Assembly (NCBI GenBank): GCA_036960175.1
Contig: JBALWH010000011.1
Coordinates: 1-64,000 of the forward strand
Length of the DNA: 64,000 nucleotides
Reading direction: 5' to 3'
Source: Motiliproteus sp036960175
GTDB lineage: Bacteria > Pseudomonadota > Gammaproteobacteria > Pseudomonadales > Balneatricaceae
Position 1 is the first letter of the stretch. Every line of letters begins with the position of its first letter. Positions 9,112 through 18,247 of this stretch are shown in pieces. The notes below the pieces were generated by a model, which saw only the letters and a list, made by a program, of their open reading frames with translations, ran no database searches and was not told the DNA's origin. The position numbers and the translations under genes are program-made.

Positions 9112-9528
9112 AGCAGGCAAATACTGATTGAATACAGCGCCACACAGCGGCTTACAGAATGCCTGCTTAGAGGCCAATTACCGAAGTTACAGTCACCCCT
9201 GAGGCATGCCCGCAAAGTAGATACAGCGGTCTACCTCGCCACGGCAGCTTTGATCAGTTGAATCCACAACCCAAAAGGGACGCCTAGGAAAGATGGACAG
9301 AAGGCGGCCCTGGCCCCATACCGAACACTTAGACGGGGAAGATTGAGCGTCAGCAACAGGCTCTTATCGACACGAAGCCGCCGCTGCCGTCTCTGGAGGG
9401 AGCGGGGCGATTCAACATAAATGCTCGACGAGACACTCCCTGAGGACGGGGGCATTAAATCTAAATGCCCCCTACCCCTGATTTACTCGCTAAATCTGCG
9501 GACCAGAATAACTGGGCCACTACGGGCG
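9112..9528. other. Gene-poor region with inverted repeats
   Basis: 417 bp without a convincing gene. Visible structure: aagcaggca (9111-9119) pairing with tgcctgctt (9160-9168), and a 9-bp hairpin gggggcatt / aatgccccc at 9448-9456 and 9464-9472. The latter lies beyond the stop of the convergent gene at 9529 and could act as its 3' structure, though no U-run follows. The 74-codon minus-strand frame here has no ribosome site or protein-like composition. Confidence 0.35.
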
Positions 9529-9741
9529 TTAATGGGTGCTTGTTGTCATCGAATGAAGATTGTGACTCTTGAGAATCGCCTCGATCTCAGGCTCGGTGAC
9601 ATCCGCAATCATCACTTTGATATGATGGTTTTCCTCATCAACAAAGATCTGTTCCTGTGGAATTCCGGTCGCAATCAGGTCTTCCCGTGTGTTCTTGATT
9701 TGTGCAGAGGATTCGTAAGTTCCGGTAACGGTCATAGTCAT
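9529..9741 (-). CDS. Small uncharacterised protein
   Basis: A 70-residue soluble protein with an excellent AGGAGG ribosome site before its ATG, which supports it as a real gene. It is predicted as a compact alpha/beta unit: strand (MTVTGTYES), helix (SSAQIKNTREDLIATG), strand (QIFVDEENHHIKVMIAD), helix (TEPEIEAILKSH). This resembles single ferredoxin-like or stress-protein-type modules, but I cannot name a family. It stands alone. Confidence 0.65.
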   Translation of the reverse strand: MTMTVTGTYESSAQIKNTREDLIATGIPQEQIFVDEENHHIKVMIADVTEPEIEAILKSHNLHSMTTSTH

Positions 9742-9916
9742 GACAATAACCTCCTAGGGTTTCATCAGCGTTCACATAAATAATAGTCCCCTACCTTAGG
9801 CATATCCAGAACGCGAAGCTTAATATTCAGTACACAAACATCATGGAATCAAGCTAGATTGAGCCAAGGTTTCTGCATCATAGCCCGCACCGCAACAACT
9901 AACTCTGACATAGCCA

Positions 9917-9945
9917 TAAAAAAGGGGCCTAATGGCCCCTTTCAA
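9917..9945 (-). terminator. Rho-independent terminator of the chemoreceptor gene
   Basis: Read on the minus strand, a perfect 9-bp stem (aaaggggcc / ggcccctttt) with a 4-base loop is followed by six T. It lies 17 bp beyond the stop of the methyl-accepting chemotaxis gene. Confidence 0.8.
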
Positions 9946-9959
9946 CCAACACTCAAGTG

Positions 9960-11600
9960 TTAGCCTTTTACAGTGAAGCGTGTTGATACGTCTTTCAAAT
10001 GCTCGGCCAAGCGTGCTAACTCTTCGCTGGAACGAGCGATCTGATCTGCGCCTAGAGCGCTTTCCTCAGACACCTGATTAATATTAACTACATTGCGATT
10101 GATCTCTTCAGCGACCGAACTCTGCTCCTCAGAAGCACTGGCGATCTGAATATTCATGGAGTCAATTAGCTCGATTGCGGTAAATATCTGCTGTAAAGAC
10201 TCGCCCGCCTGCATCGTTGTTGTAACCACTTCATTGGCACCATCACGGCTGGCCGACATGGAATTAGCGGCGGCCTGGGCACCGCTCTGCAAGCGATCTA
10301 TCACTGCTGCGATCTCTCGGGTAGATTCGGCGGTACGGCCAGATAATGAACGTACTTCATCGGCAACCACTGCAAAACCACGACCCTGATCACCGGCCCG
10401 AGCAGCTTCAATCGCGGCATTCAATGCCAACAGGTTAGTCTGCTCAGCAATGCCGCTAATGACCTCCAGAATACTGGCGATATTGGCGCTTTCCTGTTCC
10501 AGCGTATGAGTCAGTTCAGCAGAATCCGCGAGTCGCGTGGAAAGTGCTTTAACCGCATCAATAGAGCCATCCACCACCTGCTTTCCAGCCTGGATCGCTT
10601 CAGCCGCGTCGCGGGAGGCCGAAGCCGCTTCCTGAGTATTCCGAGATACTTCATGAACCGTGGCATTCATCTGATTCATAGCAGTGGCGACCTGCTCGGT
10701 CTCTTGCCGCTGATGTGCCATGCCCTGACTGGTTTTCTCCGTGGTGGCGGACAATTCCGAAGCCGCGCCAGATACCTGCGAAGTAGCGGCTGTGAGCTCA
10801 AGAATAAGCTCATGGAAGTTAGCCATCATATCGTTGAACGCGGCCCCCATGTTACCAAACTCATCGGTGTTGGAAATATCGGCACGGAGCGTCAGGTCTC
10901 GGTTAACGGATACCTGAGTCATCACATTTTTAAGGGCTTCCACCGGCGTAACCATGGCACGGGTAATCATAGCGGAGACAACGCCCGCCACCACCAACAC
11001 GCCTAGCAAAAAGGCTATCGCTACCTTAACTTCGTACCAAAAAGCCTCAACAATATCTTCGGTGTAAACACCAGTGGCAACGATCCAGCCCCAGTCGGAA
11101 TGGTAACGACCATAAGAGAGTTTAGGCACCGGCTCGGAACTGCCAGGACGAGCCCAGTAATATTCGACAAAGCCCTCGCCTTTAGAACTGATGACACTGA
11201 CCAATTCCTGCATCAGCAGTTTGCCATTAGCATCTTTCAGCATTTTTACGTTCTGGCCATCAACCTTTTTGCTGATGGGGTGCATCAGCATATTGTGGCT
11301 CTTGTCGAGGACGAAAAAGTATTCGCTACCGGCGTAACGCAGGGCACGCAGATCAGCCAACGCCTCTTCGATACCCTCTTCTTTAGACTTCTCACCGGCG
11401 TTAACCAGTTTCACCTGGCGATCAACCAGGGAATAAGCGACATCTGTTAGCTTTTTCAGCCCTTCTTGGCGCTCTTTATTGAGGTCATGCCACAACTCGT
11501 TCAGTGAAAGCGCCTGTATAACCATCAAACTGACCACAGAGACCAGCACCAGCAACATCATTTTATGGCGGACACGAATCCGTCCTAGAAAACCACCCAT
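9960..11600 (-). CDS. Methyl-accepting chemotaxis protein with single-Cache sensor
   Basis: A 546-residue membrane chemoreceptor. It has a membrane segment at about 13-30, a periplasmic ligand-binding region to about 190 with single-Cache (sCache_2) features (YFFVLD, MHP, GWIVATGVYTED), a second membrane segment near 190-212, HAMP, and a cytoplasmic signalling domain. The highly conserved tip EQTNLLALNAAIEAARAG is present around 385-402. Cache receptors of this type often bind small carboxylates, but the ligand here is unknown. No C-terminal CheR-binding pentapeptide is present. It would couple through CheW/CheA encoded elsewhere. It is monocistronic with its own terminator. Confidence 0.92.
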   Translation of the reverse strand: MGGFLGRIRVRHKMMLLVLVSVVSLMVIQALSLNELWHDLNKERQEGLKKLTDVAYSLVDRQVKLVNAGEKSKEEGIEEALADLRALRYAGSEYFFVLDKSHNMLMHPISKKVDGQNVKMLKDANGKLLMQELVSVISSKGEGFVEYYWARPGSSEPVPKLSYGRYHSDWGWIVATGVYTEDIVEAFWYEVKVAIAFLLGVLVVAGVVSAMITRAMVTPVEALKNVMTQVSVNRDLTLRADISNTDEFGNMGAAFNDMMANFHELILELTAATSQVSGAASELSATTEKTSQGMAHQRQETEQVATAMNQMNATVHEVSRNTQEAASASRDAAEAIQAGKQVVDGSIDAVKALSTRLADSAELTHTLEQESANIASILEVISGIAEQTNLLALNAAIEAARAGDQGRGFAVVADEVRSLSGRTAESTREIAAVIDRLQSGAQAAANSMSASRDGANEVVTTTMQAGESLQQIFTAIELIDSMNIQIASASEEQSSVAEEINRNVVNINQVSEESALGADQIARSSEELARLAEHLKDVSTRFTVKG

Positions 11601-12468
11601 GAGAATAATCCTTTATGGTCGACTTAAAGTTCTATGAGGAATCATGTCGACACAAGCCAAATTGCTCAGGTCGGATCACCCCTACTACACTTACTACACA
11701 AACCTACTGCAAAGGGATAGGCCTCTTGATCGGGCTTATCCAGGCCGCTGTTGACAGTATATTTTTCCAACAGCAGGCAACTCACGCCTGAGAACATAGC
11801 ATGAGTTTCAAGGGAAAAAAATGCTAAGAACGAACTAAATAGAAGATATTTTTTGACCTGGATCAGGTGCAAACAAGTTCTCAAAAAAGAGAATTTTATT
11901 ATTAATAATCAGAATGTTATATGCTTAATGTAAGACAAATAGAAGAATGACAAAACAAGCCTTTAAAAATCAATCTGGTTGATACAGCATCATGCCAGAA
12001 GAAGAAAATGACTATAGTCATTTCCGCAAAAATTAGCTCTATCCATTCCGATGCTCGGCATCGTCAAGAAAGGGAATTTCGCTGCCGGATAACCTGGCGC
12101 TACCTTTGATACATTTGCTCCTATGTTTAGCACAACACTAGCGACTGGCACGCACCTCCCCCTTCTGTGCCGCCGAGCATTGCAGTTTTTAAGGGGAACA
12201 GTGGTTGACTGTCTGAGAACGCGACGCGGACGAGTTTTCAACCGCGCCCTTAAAGATGAAACGCGCAGGGAAGCTGGCGCAGCTAGCCAGCCAAACAGCA
12301 GGGGCGGCTTTGGATTGTTAAGGTCTTTGCCGCACAAAGACCTTAACTCGCCAGAAAGGCGAAATTCTGTAAACCACGCCACAAACTCTAGACACCATCT
12401 ATAGTTTGGTTTATTCCTAACATGGACGTATAAAATAGCTATAAAACCTATCCATCATACAAGGACGA
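11601..12468. other. Long gene-poor region with a GC-rich block
   Basis: 868 bp without a gene I can support. 11601-11990 is AT-rich and includes the chemoreceptor promoter region. 12000-12420 is more GC-rich, with open frames on both strands (11990-12382 minus, 12123-12404 plus) whose translations are arginine/serine-rich and lack ribosome sites. It holds a perfect 12-bp hairpin at 12318-12346 and a 24-bp segment (12284-12307) that recurs with one mismatch at 13463-13486. The block may be a remnant of a mobile or repeated element; this is inference. Confidence 0.4.
12318..12346. repeat. Perfect 12-bp inverted repeat
   Basis: The arms ttaaggtctttg (12318-12329) and caaagaccttaa (12335-12346) are perfectly complementary with a 5-base loop (ccgca). 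There is no T tract, so it is not a standard terminator. It lies inside the gene-poor GC-rich block. Confidence 0.75.
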
Positions 12469-12903
12469 ATGATGATGAAAAACCTACTGCTTATTTTGAC
12501 ACTCTGTTGTGGGCTAGCCTCCGCAGAGGTTTACAAATGGACCGATGAGAACGGTAAATTACATTACAGCGACAAGCCCCCACCAGGACAATCGACCCAA
12601 AAATTAGCCGTCAAAATAAATTCATACGTTCAGACCAGTCACCAAACGATTAAATCGAGTCAAATAAGCAGCCACTCAAAAGTCATCATGTACTCGACCA
12701 GCTGGTGCGGATACTGCAAAAAAGCACGAAATCATTTTGCGGCGAATAACATTGCCTTCATCGAATACGATATTGAAGAAAATAAGCGCGCTAAGCGTGA
12801 GTATGATGCGTTGGGCGGCAAAGGTGTTCCCGTGATACTGTACGGAGATCAGCGCATGAATGGTTTTAGCGTTGCGGGTTTTGAACAAATTTATAAGCAC
12901 TAA
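12469..12903 (+). CDS. Exported DUF4124-glutaredoxin fusion protein
   Basis: A 144-residue protein. Residues 1-19 form a signal peptide. Residues 20-45 match the DUF4124 module (VYKWTDENGKLHYSDKPP). From about 70 a glutaredoxin domain follows, with the CGYC redox motif at 80-83 and the cis-proline loop GVPVI near 114-118. It should act in the periplasm as a dithiol oxidoreductase on protein or small-molecule disulphides. The start falls among three consecutive ATG codons after AAGGAC. The fusion is a known arrangement in gammaproteobacteria, though its substrate is not known. Confidence 0.88.
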   Translation: MMMKNLLLILTLCCGLASAEVYKWTDENGKLHYSDKPPPGQSTQKLAVKINSYVQTSHQTIKSSQISSHSKVIMYSTSWCGYCKKARNHFAANNIAFIEYDIEENKRAKREYDALGGKGVPVILYGDQRMNGFSVAGFEQIYKH

Positions 12904-12968
12904 AGGGTCTGAGTCCATCTCCTCTTACTCCATCCCCTGCAGCGATCTATCTACAGAGTTAATACCCT

Positions 12969-13250
12969 ATGAATTTAGAAAAATCGAAAAAGAGAATAGC
13001 TAAAAAAGTCAAAATGGGCTTTCAGGGGTATCCAAAAATCACCATCGCCTATCAAGGCCCCAGCGCGGATATTGCCAACGAAGTGTCCGTGCAATTTGTG
13101 TTAGAGGATGGCGCAGATGTTCAGGTTGAACGGTTTCGTACCGAGGGTGATGCCAGAAAGGATGACGTCATTCAGTCTTCAATCGTTAAGATCATTGAAC
13201 GCTCCGGCGCTAAAACAGTCGCATTAGTGGAAGGCGTAAACATTTTGTAA
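12969..13250 (+). CDS. Small uncharacterised protein
   Basis: A 93-residue soluble protein with a lysine-rich start and an alpha/beta composition (KITIAYQGP, SVQFVLEDG, helix, KTVALVEGVNIL). It lies 65 bp downstream of the glutaredoxin gene on the same strand and could be co-transcribed. No motif or export signal is visible and I cannot name a family. Confidence 0.6.
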   Translation: MNLEKSKKRIAKKVKMGFQGYPKITIAYQGPSADIANEVSVQFVLEDGADVQVERFRTEGDARKDDVIQSSIVKIIERSGAKTVALVEGVNIL

Positions 13251-13302
13251 AAGCGTGATCGATACCGATTATCTGCCTTCGAGCCCCCCACATTAGTACA
13301 CC

Positions 13303-13467
13303 AAAAACCTGCCACGATGGCTTATACGTGTAGCGGTTGCGGTGGTACTACGACAGTCGTTTTCTTCAGTTTCTACTCCATCAATGACCTCGATAAAAAA
13401 ACCTGCTCTGATGCTGCCAACCATACTGACCTATCCTGTAGCCCTCATCGAACTGATTGATTTAGCC
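13303..13467 (+). pseudogene. Degenerate partial copy of the small membrane-protein gene at 17821
   Basis: About 165 bp align at roughly 80% identity with 17831-17997. Stretches such as gccaaccatactg and ctatcctgtagccctcatcg are identical. The copy lacks the ATG start, contains small compensating deletions that put its middle out of frame, and breaks off at ttagcc, where unrelated sequence begins. It lies just upstream of the export operon, whose downstream end carries the intact gene, so the operon is flanked by direct repeats. Confidence 0.8.
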
Positions 13468-13562
13468 AGCCAAACAGCAGGTGCGGAAATGCTAACAATG
13501 GCTAGACTGATACAGGTAAGCACAAATATGCTCGTGCAGGAAAACGAGCAGAGGAGGCGTAA

Positions 13563-14702
13563 TTGGCTCACTCATCAAGTAAAAAATGGATTCTATTGCT
13601 CATACTGCTATTTGCCGGAATCGCTATTTTCTGGCATTTCACCCGTCCCAAACCCATCGCAGTCATCACCACTCTGGTAGAAAACGGGCTGGTTGAACGT
13701 ACCATAGCCAACACCCGCGCAGGCACAATAAAAGCCTGCCAGCGAGCAAAGTTGTCGCTCCCCATCGGCGGACAGATAAGCGCTATTCACGTTAAAGAGG
13801 GGGATACAGTAAAGAAAGGTGCGCTGTTAATAGAGCTCTGGAACGAAGATCTTAAAGCCCTGCAGCAAGAAGCTGAACTGTCCGCCCGCTCTGCCCACCT
13901 GGAGCATGATGCCATCTGTATCCGCGCTAGTAATTTCCGCCGAGAAGCAGAAAGAAGTAATCGCCTAGTCAAGAAAAAACTCACCTCAGAGGAATCTGCG
14001 GACCAGGCGCGTTCTCAAGCCGATGCCGCAGCCGCCTCCTGTGCCGCATCCCTGGCTCGGGAAAAACAGGCCGCTGCAGCGATTGCTGTAGCCGCAGCGG
14101 CCCTTGATAAAACCCGTCTGCGTGCACCTTTTAACGGCATTGTTGCGGAAGTTACCGGCGAAATGGGGGAGTACGCCACCCCTTCACCTCCCGGCGTTGC
14201 AACACCACCAGCCATTGACCTGTTAACCAACGATTGTCATTACATCGTTGCCCCCATGGATGAGGTCGATGCTGCCGAACTGGCCCAAGGTCTGCCCGCC
14301 AGGGTTAGTCTTGATGCGCATCGCGGACGCAGCTTTAGCGCCATGGTTAAACGCATTGCACCCTATATCCTTGACCTGGAGAAGCAGGCTCGCACCGTTG
14401 AAGTGGAACTGGAGTTCGACCAAAAACTCGACATTCAGTTGTTCGCCGGTTACAGCGCCGATGTCGAAATCATCCTCGACCGTCATGAAGACACCTTGAG
14501 AATCCCCACCGAAGCGCTGCTGGATGAACGCTTTGTACTGCTATTTAGTGAGGGTAAGGAGCTGCAACGACAGCAGATAGAAACCGGGATCAGCAACTGG
14601 CGCTATACCGAAGTGCTCTCAGGTCTAAAAGCCAACGATGAGATAGTCACGTCACTGGGCCGGGATCAGGTAAAAGCAGGCGTTGCGGCGATTCGACAAT
14701 GA
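13563..14702 (+). CDS. HlyD/MacA-family periplasmic adaptor of ABC exporter
   Basis: A 379-residue membrane-fusion protein. It has one N-terminal membrane anchor (about 9-25), a lipoyl-like half (SLPIGGQISAIHVKEGDTVKKG at about 60-80), a long alanine-rich coiled-coil hairpin (about 95-185), then the second lipoyl half and beta-barrel region. It should link the inner-membrane ABC complex to an outer-membrane channel. The start is TTG, chosen because a strong GAGGAGG lies six bases before it and no ATG is suitable. Its stop overlaps the ATPase start by 4 bp, so it is the first gene of a four-gene operon. Confidence 0.9.
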   Translation: MAHSSSKKWILLLILLFAGIAIFWHFTRPKPIAVITTLVENGLVERTIANTRAGTIKACQRAKLSLPIGGQISAIHVKEGDTVKKGALLIELWNEDLKALQQEAELSARSAHLEHDAICIRASNFRREAERSNRLVKKKLTSEESADQARSQADAAAASCAASLAREKQAAAAIAVAAAALDKTRLRAPFNGIVAEVTGEMGEYATPSPPGVATPPAIDLLTNDCHYIVAPMDEVDAAELAQGLPARVSLDAHRGRSFSAMVKRIAPYILDLEKQARTVEVELEFDQKLDIQLFAGYSADVEIILDRHEDTLRIPTEALLDERFVLLFSEGKELQRQQIETGISNWRYTEVLSGLKANDEIVTSLGRDQVKAGVAAIRQ

Positions 14703-15388
14703 TTACACTCGAAGCCATCAATAAAACCTATGAAGTGGGCGGCGCACCGCTGCATGCCTTACAGCAGATCAATCTGGATATTAAGGATGCTGAATACCTG
14801 GCAATCACTGGCCCTTCCGGATCAGGAAAATCAACCTTGCTGAATATGATCGGTCTCTTGGACCGGCCGGACCAGGGCCGTTATCTGCTCGATGGGGTCG
14901 CTACCGAAACACTCAACGAAGAGTCCCGTGCACGACTGCGGCGGCAAAAGATCGGCTTCATATTCCAGGCCTTTCACCTGGTGCCACGACTGACCGCCTA
15001 TGAAAATATAGAACTGCCGCTGATGCTGGCTGAACATTCCCGTGCGGTGCGCAGAGAACAGGTCAATCAGGTACTGGATCAAGTTGGCCTGCTAAGCCAT
15101 TGCCAGCAACGACCAGGTCAGCTTTCAGGGGGGCAGATGCAGCGTATCGCCATCGCCCGAGCAATTGTAATGCGGCCTCAAATTTTACTCGCAGATGAAC
15201 CCACGGGAAACCTCGACCATCGCTCGGGAGAGGATATTGTGGAACTTTTGGAAAGCCTGAACCAACAGGGAATGACAGTACTCATGGTGACCCACAACCC
15301 TGAACTGGCACAACGGGCAACACGTAAACTAACCCTGGTCGATGGCATCATCGTCGGGGATGAACACCTCACGAGCCCAAAGCAATGA
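14699..15388 (+). CDS. ABC exporter ATPase (MacB/LolD-type)
   Basis: A 229-residue ATPase. Walker A (GPSGSGKST, about 39-47), Q-loop, signature LSGGQMQRIAIARA (about 140-153) and Walker B (ILLADEPTGNLD) are all intact. It belongs to the subfamily that energises FtsX-like permeases by mechanotransmission. It overlaps the adaptor gene upstream and the first permease gene downstream by 4 bp each, so translation is probably coupled. Confidence 0.92.
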   Translation: MITLEAINKTYEVGGAPLHALQQINLDIKDAEYLAITGPSGSGKSTLLNMIGLLDRPDQGRYLLDGVATETLNEESRARLRRQKIGFIFQAFHLVPRLTAYENIELPLMLAEHSRAVRREQVNQVLDQVGLLSHCQQRPGQLSGGQMQRIAIARAIVMRPQILLADEPTGNLDHRSGEDIVELLESLNQQGMTVLMVTHNPELAQRATRKLTLVDGIIVGDEHLTSPKQ

Positions 15389-16593
15389 AACTCCAGGACC
15401 GGCTGCTGTTTAACTGGCAAGTGCTCAATCGCCACCCGTTACGCACCAGCCTGCTGCTGTTAACAATCGCCCTCGGGGTGGCTTCAGTGATTATGCTGAC
15501 CAGTCTAGGGGAAGGCGCCCGCCGTTATGTCGACCGCGAATTCAGTGCTCTGGGCAATCAGCTGTTGGTGATTCTACCTGGCAAAACAGAAACCACCGGT
15601 GCCGCCCCACCTATTTATGGCACCTCGCCGCGGGATCTGACTCTGGAAGACGCACAAACCTTATCCACCATCAGCAGTGTGTCCAAGATCGCTCCTATCA
15701 TTGCGGGTACCGCTCGAGTCGAGTACCACAGTTTTGCCCGAGAAGTGATCACCATCGGCAGCAACGCCGATTTCTTCCCGATTCGTAACATCAGTGTCGC
15801 ACTAGGCCGGAAACTGCCAGAAGATGCCGGGGAAAAAGCCTCGCCCGTATGTGTACTTGGAGCCCGACTGAAACAGGAGCTGTTTGGCAATAGCAATCCT
15901 CTTAACCAGTGGCTACGCATTGGCGATCGGCGTTATCGGGTCATCGGAGTGCTGAAAGAACGCGGCGAATCTCTGGGCTTGGACCTTCGCGACATGGTCG
16001 TCATACCAGTGCGCTCAGCAGAGATGCTGTTTGATTCCCCCGGGCTATTTCGAATACTGGTGGAGCTGGATCATCCTGATTCACTGGAATATACCAAGGC
16101 AAAAATCCGCACTCTGATCAGTCGTCGCCACGAAGGAGAGGACGATATCACCCTGATCAGCCAGGACTCCATGGTCAGCACCTTCAATCAAGTGCTGACC
16201 TCCCTGACCGCCGCAGTAGGGGGTGTCGCAGCGATCAGCCTGCTGGTGGCTGGCATCCTGATCATGAATATCAGCCTTATCTCAGTCAGCCAGAGACGCT
16301 TGGAGATTGGCTTGCTAAAGGCGATGGGGGCAAGTGCTGCAGACGTGCGCTGGCTGTTCCTAGGTGAATCACTGATGCTGACCGCCAGCGGCGCATTGCT
16401 GGGGGTCATTGCCGGAGAAACCATTATCGCAGTGGCGCTGAGACTGATACCCAACTTCCCCTTCGCCGTACCTTTATGGGCAGAGCTGGCAGCCGTGCTT
16501 ACGGCGCTGATCAGCGGACTTGTTTTTTCCTGGTTGCCCGCCAGCCGAGCGGCTCAACTCGACCCGGTTGAGGCCTTGCGAGGAGCAGGATAA
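15385..16593 (+). CDS. FtsX/MacB-like ABC permease subunit 1
   Basis: A 402-residue permease: one N-terminal membrane helix (about 19-40), a large periplasmic MacB_PCD domain, then three C-terminal helices typical of FtsX. The segment RRLEIGLLKAMGAS before the penultimate helices is the coupling helix region. It is paralogous to the next gene and presumably forms a heterodimer with it. Its stop overlaps the next start by one base (TAATG). Substrate unknown; antibiotic, peptide or lipid export are the options seen in the family. Confidence 0.9.
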   Translation: MKLQDRLLFNWQVLNRHPLRTSLLLLTIALGVASVIMLTSLGEGARRYVDREFSALGNQLLVILPGKTETTGAAPPIYGTSPRDLTLEDAQTLSTISSVSKIAPIIAGTARVEYHSFAREVITIGSNADFFPIRNISVALGRKLPEDAGEKASPVCVLGARLKQELFGNSNPLNQWLRIGDRRYRVIGVLKERGESLGLDLRDMVVIPVRSAEMLFDSPGLFRILVELDHPDSLEYTKAKIRTLISRRHEGEDDITLISQDSMVSTFNQVLTSLTAAVGGVAAISLLVAGILIMNISLISVSQRRLEIGLLKAMGASAADVRWLFLGESLMLTASGALLGVIAGETIIAVALRLIPNFPFAVPLWAELAAVLTALISGLVFSWLPASRAAQLDPVEALRGAG

Positions 16594-17792
16594 TGTCCGT
16601 CAACGATAGTCTGCGCTGGGTATGGCGAGCGTTGCTGGCCCAGCGCGTACGCAGTCTGCTGACCCTGTTAGGTATGGCCATAGGCATTACCGCCGTGTCA
16701 TTGATGAGTGCCTTGGGGGAAGGCATGAGAAACTATGTGTTGCAGGAGTTCACACAGTTCGGCAGCCACCTGCTGGCCGTGACTCCGGGAAAAACCGAAA
16801 CCTTTGGCATGGGCGGAATTCTCAACACTATCCGGCCACTTTCACTGCAGGATAGCCGGGCCTTGTCACAGCTTAATGGCGTGCAACAGGTCGTGCCGGT
16901 AGTCTTTGGCACGGCCCGCCTGAAGGCCGATAAAAAGACACGCCATAGCAACGTAGCGGGGGTCGGCTTCGCTGCCGATCAAGTCTGGAAGCTGTCGGTC
17001 GCCCAGGGGCGCTTCCTGCCTGAAGACGACCTCGAAGCCCCCAGGGCCTTTGTGGTATTAGGCAGCACAGTGAAACAGGAACTATTCGGCGATGCTCCCG
17101 CACTCGGAGCTTACCTTCACATCGGTGGTTCAAGATTTGTAGTGGTCGGGATTCTAGCGCCCAAAGGTCAGTTCCTCGGCACCGATCTGGATGACACTGT
17201 TTATATTCCTGTCGCCCGCGGCTTACAGTTGTTCAACCGTAATAGTTTGATGGAGATCGATATAGTCTATGCAGGCAACCTGCTATCCGAGACCATCACC
17301 ACCCGTGTCAGACAACAACTGATCCGCCGACACGGGCTGGAAGACTTTACCCTGATCACCCAGGATCAAGTCCTTAGCAGTCTGGACAAAATACTGAGCA
17401 TGTTGAAATACGCAGGTGCCGGACTGGGAGCCATCTCGCTGCTGGTCGGGGGCGTCGGTATTCTAACCATCATGCTGATTACCACAGCGGAACGCACCCA
17501 TGAGATTGGCTTGCTGCAGGCACTTGGATTCACCGCAGCTCAGATTCGCAATCTATTTTTAGGGGAAGCCGTGGTACTAGCACTGGCCGGCGGTACACTG
17601 GGCCTGCTGACAACCGCTCTAATTCTGTTCGTCGCCGATGTTTTGCTGCCGAATATACCGCTGTCACTGCCTCCGGCAGCGGTCCTGCTAGCTCTGTCTA
17701 TTTCGGTGTTAATTGGAGTGCTCGCAGGCATTAAGCCGGCACGGGATGCCGCCGAAAAAAATCCTATCGAGGCACTGCACCACAACCAATAA
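16593..17792 (+). CDS. FtsX/MacB-like ABC permease subunit 2
   Basis: A 399-residue paralogue of the preceding permease, sharing its N-terminal helix, MacB_PCD periplasmic domain and three C-terminal helices (ERTHEIGLLQALGFT coupling region). Together with the adaptor and ATPase it forms a MacAB-like exporter in which the permease and ATPase are separate polypeptides rather than the fused MacB. No outer-membrane channel gene is present here; a TolC-type protein encoded elsewhere would complete it. Confidence 0.9.
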   Translation: MSVNDSLRWVWRALLAQRVRSLLTLLGMAIGITAVSLMSALGEGMRNYVLQEFTQFGSHLLAVTPGKTETFGMGGILNTIRPLSLQDSRALSQLNGVQQVVPVVFGTARLKADKKTRHSNVAGVGFAADQVWKLSVAQGRFLPEDDLEAPRAFVVLGSTVKQELFGDAPALGAYLHIGGSRFVVVGILAPKGQFLGTDLDDTVYIPVARGLQLFNRNSLMEIDIVYAGNLLSETITTRVRQQLIRRHGLEDFTLITQDQVLSSLDKILSMLKYAGAGLGAISLLVGGVGILTIMLITTAERTHEIGLLQALGFTAAQIRNLFLGEAVVLALAGGTLGLLTTALILFVADVLLPNIPLSLPPAAVLLALSISVLIGVLAGIKPARDAAEKNPIEALHHNQ

Positions 17793-17820
17793 CCAATAAC
17801 CAGGCCCTGCAGGATTATTG

Positions 17821-18096
17821 ATGACTACTCCCAACCTGCCGCAATGGCTTATCCGTATAGCGATTGCGGTGGCACTACCAACAGTCGCCTGCTTTGGGTT
17901 TTACTCGGTAGATTACCTCGATGAAAAAAACAGTGCTCTGATTCTGCCAACCATACTGGCCTATCCTGTAGCCCTCATCGGACTCATCGGTTTAGCCCGG
18001 GCGCTGCTGTCGCCGCCACCATCTCGCAACAACATAGTGATGTGGGCGCTGGTGATCCTCATACCGATAACGTTTATTCTTTTCGTCAGATCCTAA
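17821..18096 (+). CDS. Small membrane protein, parent of the truncated copy upstream
   Basis: A 91-residue protein with about three hydrophobic helices (IRIAIAVALPTVACFGFY, ILPTILAYPVALIGLIGLA, IVMWALVILIPITFILFV). The start is the ATG at 17821; the TTG just before it is less likely. It lies 28 bp after the permease gene, possibly as the last gene of the export operon. A degraded copy of its first two thirds lies at 13303-13467, so the operon sits between two versions of this gene. Function unknown. Confidence 0.65.
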   Translation: MTTPNLPQWLIRIAIAVALPTVACFGFYSVDYLDEKNSALILPTILAYPVALIGLIGLARALLSPPPSRNNIVMWALVILIPITFILFVRS

Positions 18097-18247
18097 AACA
18101 AAGGCTCACCCCCTACGCTAAATCAAATTCAGCTAGGATTAAGATTCATTGGCCTAAAGTGTTGCCGACGATCAATATTTATTCGGCGCCAATGCTGTAG
18201 ATTATCCCTACTTGGCTCCAACACTATTATTCAGCAAGGGGAATACC

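Noticed and set aside
9231..9455. 74-codon minus-strand frame
   Set aside because: Low-complexity, arginine-rich start, no ribosome site and no conserved pattern.
11666..11884. 72-codon minus-strand frame upstream of the chemoreceptor
   Set aside because: It begins in AT-rich DNA without a ribosome site; the hydrophobic stretch is short and nothing supports translation.
11990..12382. 130-codon minus-strand frame in the gene-poor block
   Set aside because: Arginine/serine-rich translation with no ribosome site, overlapping another frame on the opposite strand. I treat the block as possible non-coding element rather than a gene.
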